Source: Trichostrongylus colubriformis (lineage: Eukaryota; Nematoda; Chromadorea; Rhabditida; Trichostrongylidae). From it: DNA of 64,000 nt. The notes beneath the pieces are model-generated. The model searched no databases, had not been told where the DNA came from, and saw nothing but the letters and a program-made list of their open reading frames with translations. The position numbers and the translations under genes are program-made. Below, piece by piece: positions 11,346-21,165 of the stretch. The stretch spans positions 25,146,068-25,210,067 of the forward strand of contig OZ022259.1 of NCBI GenBank assembly GCA_963978905.1. Direction: 5' to 3'. Position 1 is the first letter of the stretch. Each line of letters opens with the position of its first letter.

Positions 11346-13074
11346 GAATGGGAGGGACTGTGGGGGAGGGGGGGGGGGGACATTTTGGACCAGTGCTTTC
11401 GAATCCACATCTCAGGAGAGGGCAAACTTCCAGTATTTGCTTGGAAAATGCTAAGAAATGATTGGGATTTGCTGTGTGAGATGTGACTAACTAGCCTGTG
11501 AGCCTAACGAGGAGAAGCTTTGGGCATAAGAACTGTCCCCCCCCCCCCCCACCCCACTCTCCCGTGTCAGTATAGCGCCCGATGATATACAGTAGCACTC
11601 AGAAGTCTTCGGCCAAACACTTTTTGTCAGAACTTTTTTTCTACTTGACCAAATTTGACAAAATTTTCACATATGGTGCTTGAGCCTATTGTCAACGTTT
11701 CTTTTTACCTGAGTGCCGCTTGACTCTTTTCATGGCTTTTTGCAAGAATTTACTACAAGACCACCGGAAAAAGTAAAAGGCCTGGTCACTAAAAACGGCT
11801 CTCTTTACAGAAACCAAACGAGCAAGCCTCAGAGAGCATTAATATTCTGTAGAAAGGCCACGACTTTTGATGGCAGATGAGCGGCACGGCGGAACGGCAT
11901 TGTGATGGCACTCCAAAAACAAAGAATTGCATTTAATCACGTAACTTACACCGTTGAGCACCAAAATAGCATATTTTGTATGCAGTGTCTCCAAGTACAA
12001 CATACTAAAATTTCTCTCAGATCGGTCCAGTCGCAAAAAAAGTTACAAGTGAAAAAACCCAAGTGAAAAACCATTTGGCCGAATACTTTTGAACGCTACT
12101 GTACATACATATGACCCAAAATTGTGATATTAATCTTCAGCGCTGAGAAATCAGAGCTTAGCTTAACTTTGATCAAATAAATTGGATTGAACTGATTAAT
12201 AATCAAATTAAATAGAATAAGAATCAAAAAAAATTGGTAGGTGATCTACGGTCAATCGTCAAAACCGACATGATCGGTGACTAGCGAGATCCCTACCCGT
12301 TCTGTATACTTCATTTACCTCCTATCATACGTTATAATTATCGGTTTTGCTTTTTTTCCACCCCATTTTCGTCTTGCGTATAAATTTTTTCTGTGGAAGA
12401 ATTGGAATTTTTTTTCGTCAGAGATATTTTGAGACCTTGTGCTCTTTATGTTCACAGCTTGAACTCACAAACAGAACTGAGTTAAAAGATCCAACTGTAT
12501 TCGAAGACAAAATCCATAGTCTGAATTTTCATTTCGAGGCTGCTGCTCGTGACAAACTGGTATATCAAAGGAATCGTCTACGGAAGTTCCCTGATTCTGA
12601 TTCTTCATGAAATCATTCTTATAGATAATGAACAGAAACATGGAAAGAATCGAGAAATTTCTTTCGCTCCGAAGCAGAAATCGAAAAACTGAAAGAAGCG
12701 TAACTTGTTGAAATTCCGCCGAGCAACCTTTGAACAACTGTCATAGAGGGATGTGCAGATCAAACGTTGGCGCCCAATGTTGATTTTCTTTTCACTCTGC
12801 GTCCCTGATTACGTGACTGCCGCCTCTTTGTCAGCTCTTTGACGTCCAAGCCCCATCGGAAGCTGGGTGTGTTGCAAGTGTTTCGGTGATTAGTGTAGGG
12901 ACAGGTCAACCATGAAAGGGTTCACTTCACGAGACGATTTATTCACCGCCAATTTCAAGATCTTGCTTACGTAGCTGGTCTACTTATGCCAAAAGTAAGG
13001 GTTGAAGAATAAAGGCAGACATTTGTGAAGTTAAAGATGTAGTAAAGTTGAATATTTGTTAATTAAATGATTTA
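11346..13074. other. No supported gene; two homopolymer tracts
   Basis: A G run lies at 11368-11379 and a C run of 14 at 11537-11550. The following AT-rich sequence (11600-12350) has stops in all frames. A plus-strand frame at 12347-12610 is open but ends in a sequence resembling family D (GGAATCGTCTACGG). Confidence 0.4.
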
Positions 13075-13255
13075 AGGAACCGGAAGGGGTCCGAAACAAG
13101 AGGAAGATGCAAAGAAATGAGCATTTTGTTACTCAAGGTTAGAAGCGATAACAGGCGTAAAAACCCGGACTCAAAAGCGCGACGCTGCGGTGTGTTTTCG
13201 CATCCCATTCGCATCAACACACTGACTTTCCGAGTTGTCCACTGTACGAGACGGG
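13075..13255 (+). repeat. Dispersed repeat F, copy 1
   Basis: The copy shares, in order, ACCGGAAGGGGTCCG, TACTCAAGGTTAGAAGCGAT, AAAACCCGGA, GCGACGCTG and CACTGACTTT with the reverse complement of 20965-21165. It has no open frame. The similarity runs across the full 180 bases with small gaps. Confidence 0.6.
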
Positions 13256-14630
13256 CCGCTGGTCACCGTTAGTTGTAGCATCCTCCCAGCGCAGTGAAGT
13301 GGCCATTCCCACTACACTAGCATTCATAAGTACATCTAGAAACAATTTAAGAAAGAACAAAGTAAAAACTTCGCATCCCATTCGTATCAACACAAAAATT
13401 TATAATAGAAACATCTCCTTTTGGCACCATGCCAAGGCGTCAAATTGGCAAGTTTGTGCAATGGCGGCCACTTAAACTCGTCCACACCACGTCTGTTCTA
13501 CCGTAAGCCAAAATTACCCCCTTCCGGTGTCTTTAAGTTAGGGTATTTCCATTACATACAATTTTTACTGAAAGAGTTATGATCTATGATGAAGGTCGAG
13601 GCTAATTACTGTAACAGTCCATAATACAATGTTTTAATCTCACAAAAATGTTAATTTCGTCGTTTCTATAGTGAATTACCCTCCATACAACAGTGGTGAC
13701 CTGACCTTCTGAAATACTGGTCGAAACACTTGCACGCCACCCCTCGGAAGCCCCACCCCGTCGTCCGTCATTTTAAGGAGCTATAACTGAATTGCATTCT
13801 TGTACATACATGTGTGTGAAACTTTGCATGCCGCCGAATGTATCATAAAACGAGGTTTTATCCTTTTTCGGAATAGCTTCTGGAATTTTTGACGGGCTCT
13901 AAAATTTCGTGGTAGAGGCCTTGTGCGGATGTGTTCGTGATTCGGATCAGAATTGTACAGTCTTGTCATACTTGCTTTTCCAGCAGCCTTTCTATGACTC
14001 TCTCAACAACCCAGCCGGGAAATGCTCAGCATCTAGTGCGCAAACAATCCATCACCGATTACCCAAGTGTGTTTGACCAATTGAGCGGGTGAGGTCCAAT
14101 CTCACGTTGTTCAACATGTGTGGAAATCTGTGCTATCACGGGTGGGTCATTTAGGTTGAGTTTCTTTTTTTACTAAAGCGGTTTATAATAATATTACCAC
14201 TATGCCGATGAGGCTTCAGTGCTGGCATCAGGGCCAAACAAGGGCTTAGGATTGTAGAGGGGGTCTTATTTAGGCTTAAAAAAAGGGGTAGGTTTGTAAT
14301 CAGGAAAAAACATTCATCCACCTAAGAATTCTCAGCGATCTATCTGTTCTTATTTCTGGAGATTTTAGGGTTGATAAGGTTGTCTTCTGGAAAAAAGGAT
14401 CGTCGATCGATAGTCGAACCTTGTACGTTGTGCTACGAATATCGATTGATGGTTCTTTGTGATATTGTACTGCATATACTATTAACAAACGCATTTTCTT
14501 AACCTATTTATCACCACACACTTACACATTCCCTTGATGTTGCCAGCCTCACTCACTGATGAGCCTCAAAGGCTGGCAACATACAATGATTCGTCTGAGT
14601 CGGAGGCGAACCCAACCATTTACTATTATA
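13256..14630. other. No supported gene
   Basis: The stretch holds a diverged fragment of family D (GTGAAACTTTGCATGCCGCC at about 13815). A second stretch, at 14285-14460, is loosely similar to 53880-54060. A minus-strand frame of 64 codons at 14300-14494 is not recognisable. Confidence 0.35.
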
Positions 14631-14775
14631 TTAGGTTGATTCATAATAAATCGGACAAATTGACCAATTTTAATCATTGTCGTACAACTTTTTTACGACA
14701 ACAGGGATTCACTTGAAATATACTCCATCTTTATCGATGACATTCTGCCACGGTATAGGCAGATCATGGATGCCC
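14631..14775 (-). pseudogene. mariner 3' end relic with transposase C-terminus
   Basis: A TTAGGTTGATTCATAATAAA terminal repeat starts at 14631 after TA. Reading inward on the minus strand, codons 14769-14709 encode GIHDLPIPWQNVIDKDGVYF, K and a stop. This matches the conserved mariner transposase tail P-x-x-W-Q-x-V-I-D-x-D-G-x-Y-F. Nothing upstream in that frame continues the transposase, so only about 145 bases of the element survive. The TIR differs from those at 3189 and 52409, suggesting a separate mariner lineage. Confidence 0.75.
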
Positions 14776-15507
14776 TTGAGACCTCACTCTATCACTATAC
14801 TCCGTGGCGGCTTTGTGCACGAGCAGGAACGGGAGCGAGGAAAGAGTGAACAAGATGTGTCACCTCAACTGGGCAAAATCCGAAATTTCTTCGCCCTCTT
14901 TCACAACCTTGCCGACGTCCGTTCAATCTGGGTACCTAAGGGGATTCATACCGGATGGTGTTCTTTAACACTGCGTTTTTCCCGGGTTCCCAGCGCCCTT
15001 CGTTTCCAAGAGCCAAAACGTTCCCCTACCACTGAAACCCCTCCGGAGGCGGATTTGAGGCATGAAAATGATACTTTGGATCACAGCAGCCTTGTCCAAG
15101 CAGCGGGGGCTCTGTGACTTCCAAGAACCAAAGGGCCAATCCTCAGGAAGCTTCCCACAAAAGACCTACCACGGAGCCTTGCCTCACCGTTTTAAGCGGA
15201 CCTTGATAGTGTAGGTACTCCGAAGCCCGACTGCTCCGAATGAAAGCTCCATATTTTTATAAAGGTGAACGTAGGGAGTTACAGCTTGTTCCTGCTTCCA
15301 GAGGAACATTCCGGGAATATTTTGCCCCGATACTTTTATCTCTTTCGTTTCCCTGTGTTTTGTATAAATGGCAGATATGAGCCGTGGGCAAAATTACTTT
15401 TTTTGGCACCCCCTCTATAAAGGCGGCCTCTTCTTGTGGAATGGCATTTCTTTCACAACATTCAAAAATAGGAGTTACAAGTCGTGGATCCAAAATATGA
15501 GTCACTC
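14776..15507. other. No supported gene
   Basis: Open frames cross this stretch on both strands (plus to 15117, minus 15257-15505), but neither shows a domain, a start context or splice sites that would tie it to a gene. Confidence 0.35.
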
Positions 15508-15764
15508 AAGGGCGGAGGTAGTTAAGTGAAGGGTGTCGCGTATTCCCACTCTCATGGTGCGGGGAACAGATCCCGCATTAATGCCCTCTCAGAACAACGA
15601 AACTTTTCGTCTCTTGAAGGTATAATAGATGATTCGGCCAGACTCGTCTGGGAGGGTAAAGTGTTAGCCTGTGCATTGGCTGGCCAACGCATTTTATGGT
15701 ACGGGCCGAATCGCCTTTGCCTGGTACCACGATTCTGGATAAAATTGGAATTCGTGGCGCATTC
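15508..15764 (-). repeat. SINE-like dispersed repeat, copy 3
   Basis: Conserved blocks are CCCACTCTCATGGTGCGGG, CAGACTCGTCTGGGAGG, TACGGGCCGAATCGC and TTCGTGGCGCATTCC, in the same order as copy 1. The box B region (GATCTGTTCCCCGC on the minus strand) has decayed. Confidence 0.55.
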
Positions 15765-16167
15765 CAAAAAAGGATTGCTAGATGTTGAAATCTTTATCCT
15801 TTATCTTTTAAATTATTCAAAACTGAAGGCTTATTTTCATTTCAATCATAAGTTTCAAAACCCCACCATCTTAGGCTGCTTAGGACTTAGCCTCTCATGG
15901 GAATCCAACTCCGTTGTTTTCGTGTGGATTACCGTTAACCGCTACCTGCCCCCTCCCCCTCCCGCCCATTGTCACCATTGTGGCGGTGTGGCGCAAGTTT
16001 CGAGCCGGTTCATCCTAATTGACATGAATTTTAAGATCAGCAGACAGCGCCGGAATCGATCATCATAACTCCGGGAGGGATAACTCGTCCTCGAGCGCCA
16101 CGATCGTGACGACCACTTCATCGTCATCAAGTACGAGACGTTTTGGAATCCCACTAAAGAGGACTGG

Positions 16168-16458
16168 ATGCAACCAACCAAATCACAGCTCGGCCAGCTT
16201 TTCGTTCTCCTCTTCTTGCTGAGTGGTGGTGTTCAAGTTTTTTTTTGGAATAATCCCGTTCACACACATATTGTCACCACGGTCGGTCATTCGCCTGTTA
16301 TCTACAGCAGGAATCATGCGCAGAAAAACTACTACGAACTGAGTTGTTTACTGTTGACCCAGATCGGTGTCTTACCTATATGTTATAGTAATAGTAGGCA
16401 ACAATGCGGTGGTACTCACTCGTTCACCACATCCTCGTCGACTTCTTCTTCTAGCTAA
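16168..16458 (+). CDS. Candidate small secreted or membrane protein
   Basis: An ATG-initiated frame of 96 codons starts MQPTKSQLGQLFVLLFLLSG. A charged, polar start is followed by an uninterrupted hydrophobic stretch (residues about 8-19), as in a signal peptide or anchor. The body includes YYELSCLLLTQIGVLPICYS with two Cys, a CGG, and a Ser/Thr-rich tail ending in a run of Ser. I do not recognise the family. The codons look balanced and the frame is not part of a detected repeat. No splice sites or polyadenylation signal were established, so a chance frame or a misplaced single exon remains possible. Confidence 0.3.
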   Translation: MQPTKSQLGQLFVLLFLLSGGVQVFFWNNPVHTHIVTTVGHSPVIYSRNHAQKNYYELSCLLLTQIGVLPICYSNSRQQCGGTHSFTTSSSTSSSS

Positions 16459-16769
16459 GCTCCGCCCCTCGAACTTACCTCGCCTTACCGGATCTGTCAA
16501 GTGCCCATGGGTTTTAACACGTACGCGAACATATCAACTCGCCCCACCCACTTCACTCATCACCTCATCCGAGGATTTTCGATGTCGGGTAATTTCCTTT
16601 CTAAAGTTAATAGTTATCAATAGCTGATTTCTACTGGCACCAAATCTATCTAAAGTGCTGTACTAGTAAGGGGGATAATTTGGTAATTGTTAAACGGTAA
16701 CATTAGTTTTACATGATCACACACGTTCGTATACGACGTGCTGCTCGTTACTGACACGTCAGTCATGTA

Positions 16770-17254
16770 AAAGCATGTTACGTTCATCGTTCTGCAGGTG
16801 TCCTCTTGCCCACCCCCCCCCCCCCCCCTCTAGGATAGTATGGCTCCGTGCTGTTGTCTGTTGTGGACTAACTATTTTGTTAACTAAATTTTTACTTACC
16901 CTTTTTACTTTTTACTTACCCTCTTTACCCTTACTAGCCTTCAATGGATTGTTTTCCAAGGTTACCTCTTGGCTTGCGGTAGTTTTCGCAGTTTTTCATA
17001 GTCAGAGAGAGTGTAATCGAGTGATGATTCTAACAAGCGGAGGGGCATCCCACAGTGCTGTGTCCGGCGCTATTTTTGCTTAAGTTATATTTTATTTTTT
17101 GTGTAGGAGAAAAACGGAACATCTTCTCTTCCAGTGAAACTGAAGCACAAAATATACGCTTGGTTGTTCATTCAGGTTTTCAACATTCTATTAGACCCCC
17201 CCCCCATCATTAGAATAGCACCTCGGTAATTCTCTTGTGACTTACGGGGTTGTA
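16770..17254. other. No gene; C-tract and T-rich stretch
   Basis: A run of 16 C lies at 16813-16828, followed by a pyrimidine-rich segment with (TTTTTACTTACCC) repeated at about 16891-16935. A C run of 10 is at 17196-17205. The stretch ends at the TA target of the maT element. Confidence 0.5.
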
Positions 17255-18535
17255 CAGGGTGCGCCATAATTATAGCGAATGTGCGCGCGCAAGAGATTTG
17301 ACCCCTTATTCAAACCCGTTACTTTTTTCTGGGCATTTTATGTTTTCATAGCGTTACAATGATCATAACAAAATCATACCACTATTCATTCAAATCCCTT
17401 CTAGAATGGTTAAGAGTTCCTGCCACCGAATGTCCATAATCGAGCTTCACCTCCGAGGAGTTTCGGCACGCAAGATCCACCGCCGTCTTGGAGTTCACAT
17501 CAGCGTTGTCTACAGGACCATAAAACGATATGAAGATCTAGGAACTGAAGACGACCGTTTTAGACCTGGAAGACCCGTCTCCATTTCTACGGAGAGGAAT
17601 CTCAAGAAGGTACGTGAAAGATTTCGCCGTAATCCCGAGAGGTCGGTTCGCCAAATGTCGCGAGAACTGAAGATAAAGGAGACTACCCTAAGGAGAATGG
17701 TTCGAAGTCTCGGACTGAAGGCATTCAAAAAGAATAAATGCCAAAAGCTCACTGATCGTCAGAAAATCAGCAGGAAGGAGAGGTCGAAACTGTTGCTCAG
17801 AAGATTTGGAGACCAACGACACCGCTCGATCCTGTTCACAGATGAGAAGCTGTTTACAGTTGAGCAAGCTGTCAACAAGCAGAACGATCGTGTTTATGGC
17901 GTTTCGAACCCGCATGCTACCGTGAGCCGGTGTTCTCATCCTGCTTCAGTCATGGTTTTTGCTGGTATCACATCTGATGGGAAGACCCCACTGTGGTTCG
18001 TTCCAGAAGGAATAAAAATCAACAGCCGAAACTACCTGGACCTGCTGAAGAAGGAATTGCTCCCCTGGGCTAACAGTCATTTTGGGAGTAGCCCATGGAC
18101 GTTCCAGCAAGATGGGGCTCCTGCCCACAAGGCGAAAATCGTGCAGGACTGGTGCGAGGTCAGCTTCCCAGACTTCATCGCCTTCGACGAGTGGCCACCC
18201 AATTCTCCTGATTTAAATCCCATGGATTATAGCGTGTGGTCTATCTTGGAAGCCAAAGCATGTTCGAAACCACATCGCTCCCTCGATTCGTTGAAGAAAA
18301 CCCTCCTGAAAGCATGGGACGATCTTGACACCACCTACTTGCGTGCCACCGTCGATGCGTTTCCAAAACGTCTCGAGGCCTGCGTTGAAGTCAACGGTGA
18401 TGTGTTCGAAGTATAATTCATTTTTCACTTAGTAGCAGACCAATAAATGTTATGGAGGTTTCGGTTTTTCCAAATGCTTTAATTGTCATGCTATGCGACT
18501 TCGATTTCGATTCGCTATAATTATGGCGCACCCTG
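17255..18535 (+). mobile_element. Complete maT-type (DD37D) Tc1/mariner transposon, 1281 bp
   Basis: The left end CAGGGTGCGCCATAATTA and the right end are identical inverted repeats of 26 bases (17255-17280 and 18510-18535). TA dinucleotides flank both sides (17253-17254 and 18536-18537), the usual target duplication of this superfamily. One intact transposase gene fills the middle. There is about 125 bases of 5' untranslated sequence and an AATAAA at 18442 soon after the stop. Perfect ends and an open gene indicate a recent insertion. maT elements are known from C. elegans and insects. Confidence 0.96.
17406..18416 (+). CDS. maT-type mariner transposase, apparently intact
   Basis: The 336-residue protein would cut and paste its own element by binding the terminal repeats in the nucleus. 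The N-terminal half holds two helix-turn-helix units (about residues 9-45 and 78-108) joined by an RPGRPV linker (53-58) like the GRPR hook. The catalytic domain has D146 in LFTDEKLF, D236 in FQQDGAPAH and D274 in SPDLNPMDYSVW. D236 and D274 are 37 residues apart, the DD37D signature of maT. The length is normal for the family and there is no internal stop or frameshift. The chosen ATG precedes the first helix by a few residues. No intron is apparent. All catalytic residues are present, so activity is possible, though this is inferred from sequence only. A basic stretch at residues 106-137 (KKNKCQK and RQKISRKERSK) may serve nuclear import. Confidence 0.95.
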   Translation: MVKSSCHRMSIIELHLRGVSARKIHRRLGVHISVVYRTIKRYEDLGTEDDRFRPGRPVSISTERNLKKVRERFRRNPERSVRQMSRELKIKETTLRRMVRSLGLKAFKKNKCQKLTDRQKISRKERSKLLLRRFGDQRHRSILFTDEKLFTVEQAVNKQNDRVYGVSNPHATVSRCSHPASVMVFAGITSDGKTPLWFVPEGIKINSRNYLDLLKKELLPWANSHFGSSPWTFQQDGAPAHKAKIVQDWCEVSFPDFIAFDEWPPNSPDLNPMDYSVWSILEAKACSKPHRSLDSLKKTLLKAWDDLDTTYLRATVDAFPKRLEACVEVNGDVFEV

Positions 18536-18673
18536 TATAATCCCGCAATGTTGAGTGCACATAAACAGCGTGACCAACATTTTCAATTAAGTTTCCATAT
18601 TCTCGGCTTTCTTATAATCCTCTTTTTCTCTTTTCCTACTTATTTGGTTACGTCTGTTAATGCATATATACTT

Positions 18674-18804
18674 CATTTCGGAGCGCCTGATAGGGCGTGG
18701 CCTACGGACATGGATAATGGCGAGTGAGAGTGAGAGGCGAAGAGAGAAAGTTCAATACACTCTCACCCGGGTCCGTAGGCCACGCCCTGTCGCTCCGAAA
18801 TGAG
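18674..18804. mobile_element. Palindromic MITE, family C copy 1
   Basis: The left end CATTTCGGAGCGCCTGATAG is answered by the inverted CGCTCCGAAATG, and GGGCGTGGCCTACGGAC by GTCCGTAGGCCACGCCC. The loop is a GAGTGAGAGTGAGAGG stretch facing CACTCTCACC. The second copy is at 49579-49736. It has no coding capacity. Confidence 0.8.
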
Positions 18805-20269
18805 CTGTACACAAATCATGTTTGCTGACTGAAATATTATTTTTGGCGATTATTATAGTCTTATTAAACGCATCACGTTCTGGGTGAAGTTGCAAAGTTT
18901 ATAAGAAGTACAAATTTTTCAACGGTTTCGTTGCGTGCATCCCCTTTTTCACCTGGACACCGTGGATTTGTCGGCTCGAAGGGTTCCAATCGGGTACGGT
19001 CAATCTTGGACTAGAGAGAGAGAGAGCTCGAGAAGAGGTCGTGTTACCATTGTGGATTCTGGGGATGTGATTCTCGAGAGTTTCTCTCAGAAGCACCGGT
19101 GGGAGGGGGGGTGGGGTGGGGGTAAGGAGAAAGTAAGAATCGTGAGTACATGTTCTCTGAAAGAAACATTCCACTTCAGAAGAGGTTATATGTTCCGAAA
19201 CTCGCACTGAAAAAAACGCTGCTCGAGTTCCTATCACGATCTCCGGCACAGCGAGTCGTTCTGCCGATCATCGGCCAGAAAACTTGTCGTTGTCGGTGAG
19301 GGCGGGACAAAGTTTGAGGCCGGCTGATCCAGCCCCTCGCCCATCTGTAATCTGGTAACGGTTAGTGATGCAGAGAGGCGCGAAATAGGAGGGTGGTTTT
19401 TGGACTCCTATTTCTCTGTTTTTCGTAGTTTTATATCGTTCTTTCTCTAGTGCTACACTGCTAAACACCCCTACTTTCACATTTCATAAATCGCCATTTT
19501 TAACCCAACCATTCACTCTGCAGAGTAGCCACAGAGGTATCACCGCTGTGCTCAATCTCCTTACTCTCATTTGTGCCTGTATTTCAAGAAACCAGCGTCA
19601 GAGGCCGCTCTCGATTGAATAGCTTGGTATGTGGGGTCGACTGTAATCGCCTGGGTACTGGAACTATTTGTAATTTACCTAATCTATTTACTGATCGAAG
19701 AGTTAGTAACCCATATCTCCTGTCTCGGATCTGTCAGAGTAACTCTTCTATTGAATACATGATGACCTAGAGTGAATTGAACGCTCAACCCACTATTCAA
19801 CAAACTATGGGTGTCCTGAAATTGTAGAAAAATGCAGGATCCTCGTGAGACCAATCTGTGCAAGGGCAAGTGGCGCCGCTTCTAGTAGCATGCTCCCTGG
19901 ATCAGTGACCGTACAAACAACGGCCTTGAAGCAGTCAATTTTCGATTCTCGAGGTGTTGTGATGGTAACAGGGTCGCCTGGGAAGATAAAGCACTGCGGC
20001 TGGTCACTGCAACTCGTTGTAGACCCAAGATCAAATACTGTTACGGTGCTAAGTGAAAAGTAGAGTACGTGGCGCAATCGAAAAAGGGAGTCATGAGCGT
20101 CCAATGCTCCATCTCTTGTATCAGTACGAGTTTGTGCTCCATCTCTTGTATTAGTACGAGCTTAATTTAATTGAATGCAGTGGTCTACACGACCTGCTCA
20201 AGTGATGCAGTTCCGTCGATGTTCACATCCACAAAATGTGCATGATAGCCTGACCTTTTGAAAAATTTA
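18805..20269. other. No supported gene; G-quadruplex-prone tract and short tandem repeat
   Basis: A (GA)n run at 19013-19026 is followed by GGGAGGGGGGGTGGGG and GGGGG at 19101-19122, which satisfies a four-run G-quadruplex pattern. At 20103-20162 a 30-base unit (GCTCCATCTCTTGTAT..) is present twice. Open frames on either strand show no domain. Confidence 0.45.
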
Positions 20270-20712
20270 TTGGAAAAAATACCTCCACGGAAGTTGTCGA
20301 GGCGTCTCTCTTCGTCTCATAGAGTTTTTATTTCTTTTATTCTCTCGGCCACGTGCAAAATTTCACGTGAAAATCAAACCCGGCAGAGGTACATAGTCTC
20401 GAAATTTCGCCCACGCTGGTACCGCAGGCGGGGCTGTCCAGACCTGTAGCAAAATGGCGGTGGTTTCGATTCTTTGCGATCGTGGTTTCCTTCCTACATC
20501 CTCCTAGAGCACGTGACCGTGGCCGCTCTGCACCACAGAACTTACATCTCACCTTCGATACCCGCGTGGCCGTAATTTTGAGAAATGTATCCCTGACGGA
20601 TTTTGACTGTCCATGTGAAACTTTGCACGTGACCTTTAGATAATAAATACAACATAATTGTGTGGAAATGAGAAAAACGCGAATTCCCATGGGCGATTTT
20701 TGGAAAGACACC
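20270..20712. mobile_element. Diverged palindromic MITE related to family D
   Basis: The left arm block CCACGTGCAAAATTTCACGTG (20350-20370) is matched by the inverted CATGTGAAACTTTGCACGTG (20613-20632), followed on the right by AATACAACATAATTGTGTG as in the 29.7-kb copy. The arms are about 70 percent alike by eye. There is no coding sequence. Confidence 0.55.
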
Positions 20713-20964
20713 GGGAGAGGGCAATTTCGGCTCACAGTATAGGATTACGGTGGCATGCAGTTGCCGCAATGCATACACGACACCTTTCCAAGACGCTAAA
20801 AGTGAACATAGGTTTCAATTGCAATCACACTTTTTTCTTACGCTTTTGCTTATCTTTATTTAATTGTTTTACTTGTTTGTTGCTGTGTGTTGTTTCACTT
20901 ATTCCATAACATCACGAATGGATGAATGAGATACATCCTACGAGACAACAAATGACATCGCTAC

Positions 20965-21165
20965 AGCGGATAACTCGAAAAGTCAGTGTGTGCAGTTCGG
21001 CGTGATGCGAATGTGATGCGAATACACATCACAGCGTCGCGATTTTGAATCCGGGTTTTTCACCCGTTTATCGCTTCTAACCTTGAGTGTTCGTTACAAA
21101 ATTATCATTTCTTTGTATCTTTCTCGCTCTTCGGACCCCCTCCGGTTTCTTTATGTTCAAATGTC
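20965..21165 (-). repeat. Dispersed repeat F, copy 2
   Basis: This is the inverse of 13075-13255. It shows AAAGTCAGTGTGTG, CAGCGTCGCG, TCCGGGTTTTTCACC, TTATCGCTTCTAACCTTGAG and CGGACCCCCTCCGGTTTC. It is slightly longer than copy 1 through small insertions near the CGCATC repeats. Confidence 0.6.

Noticed and set aside
13781..13969. Minus-strand 62-codon frame
   Set aside because: It lies in a diverged fragment of MITE family D.
14055..14080. GATTACCCAAGTGTGTTTGAC resembles the nematode spliced leader SL1
   Set aside because: The match breaks inside the leader, the next bases are not a GT donor, and no Sm site or SL RNA folding context follows.
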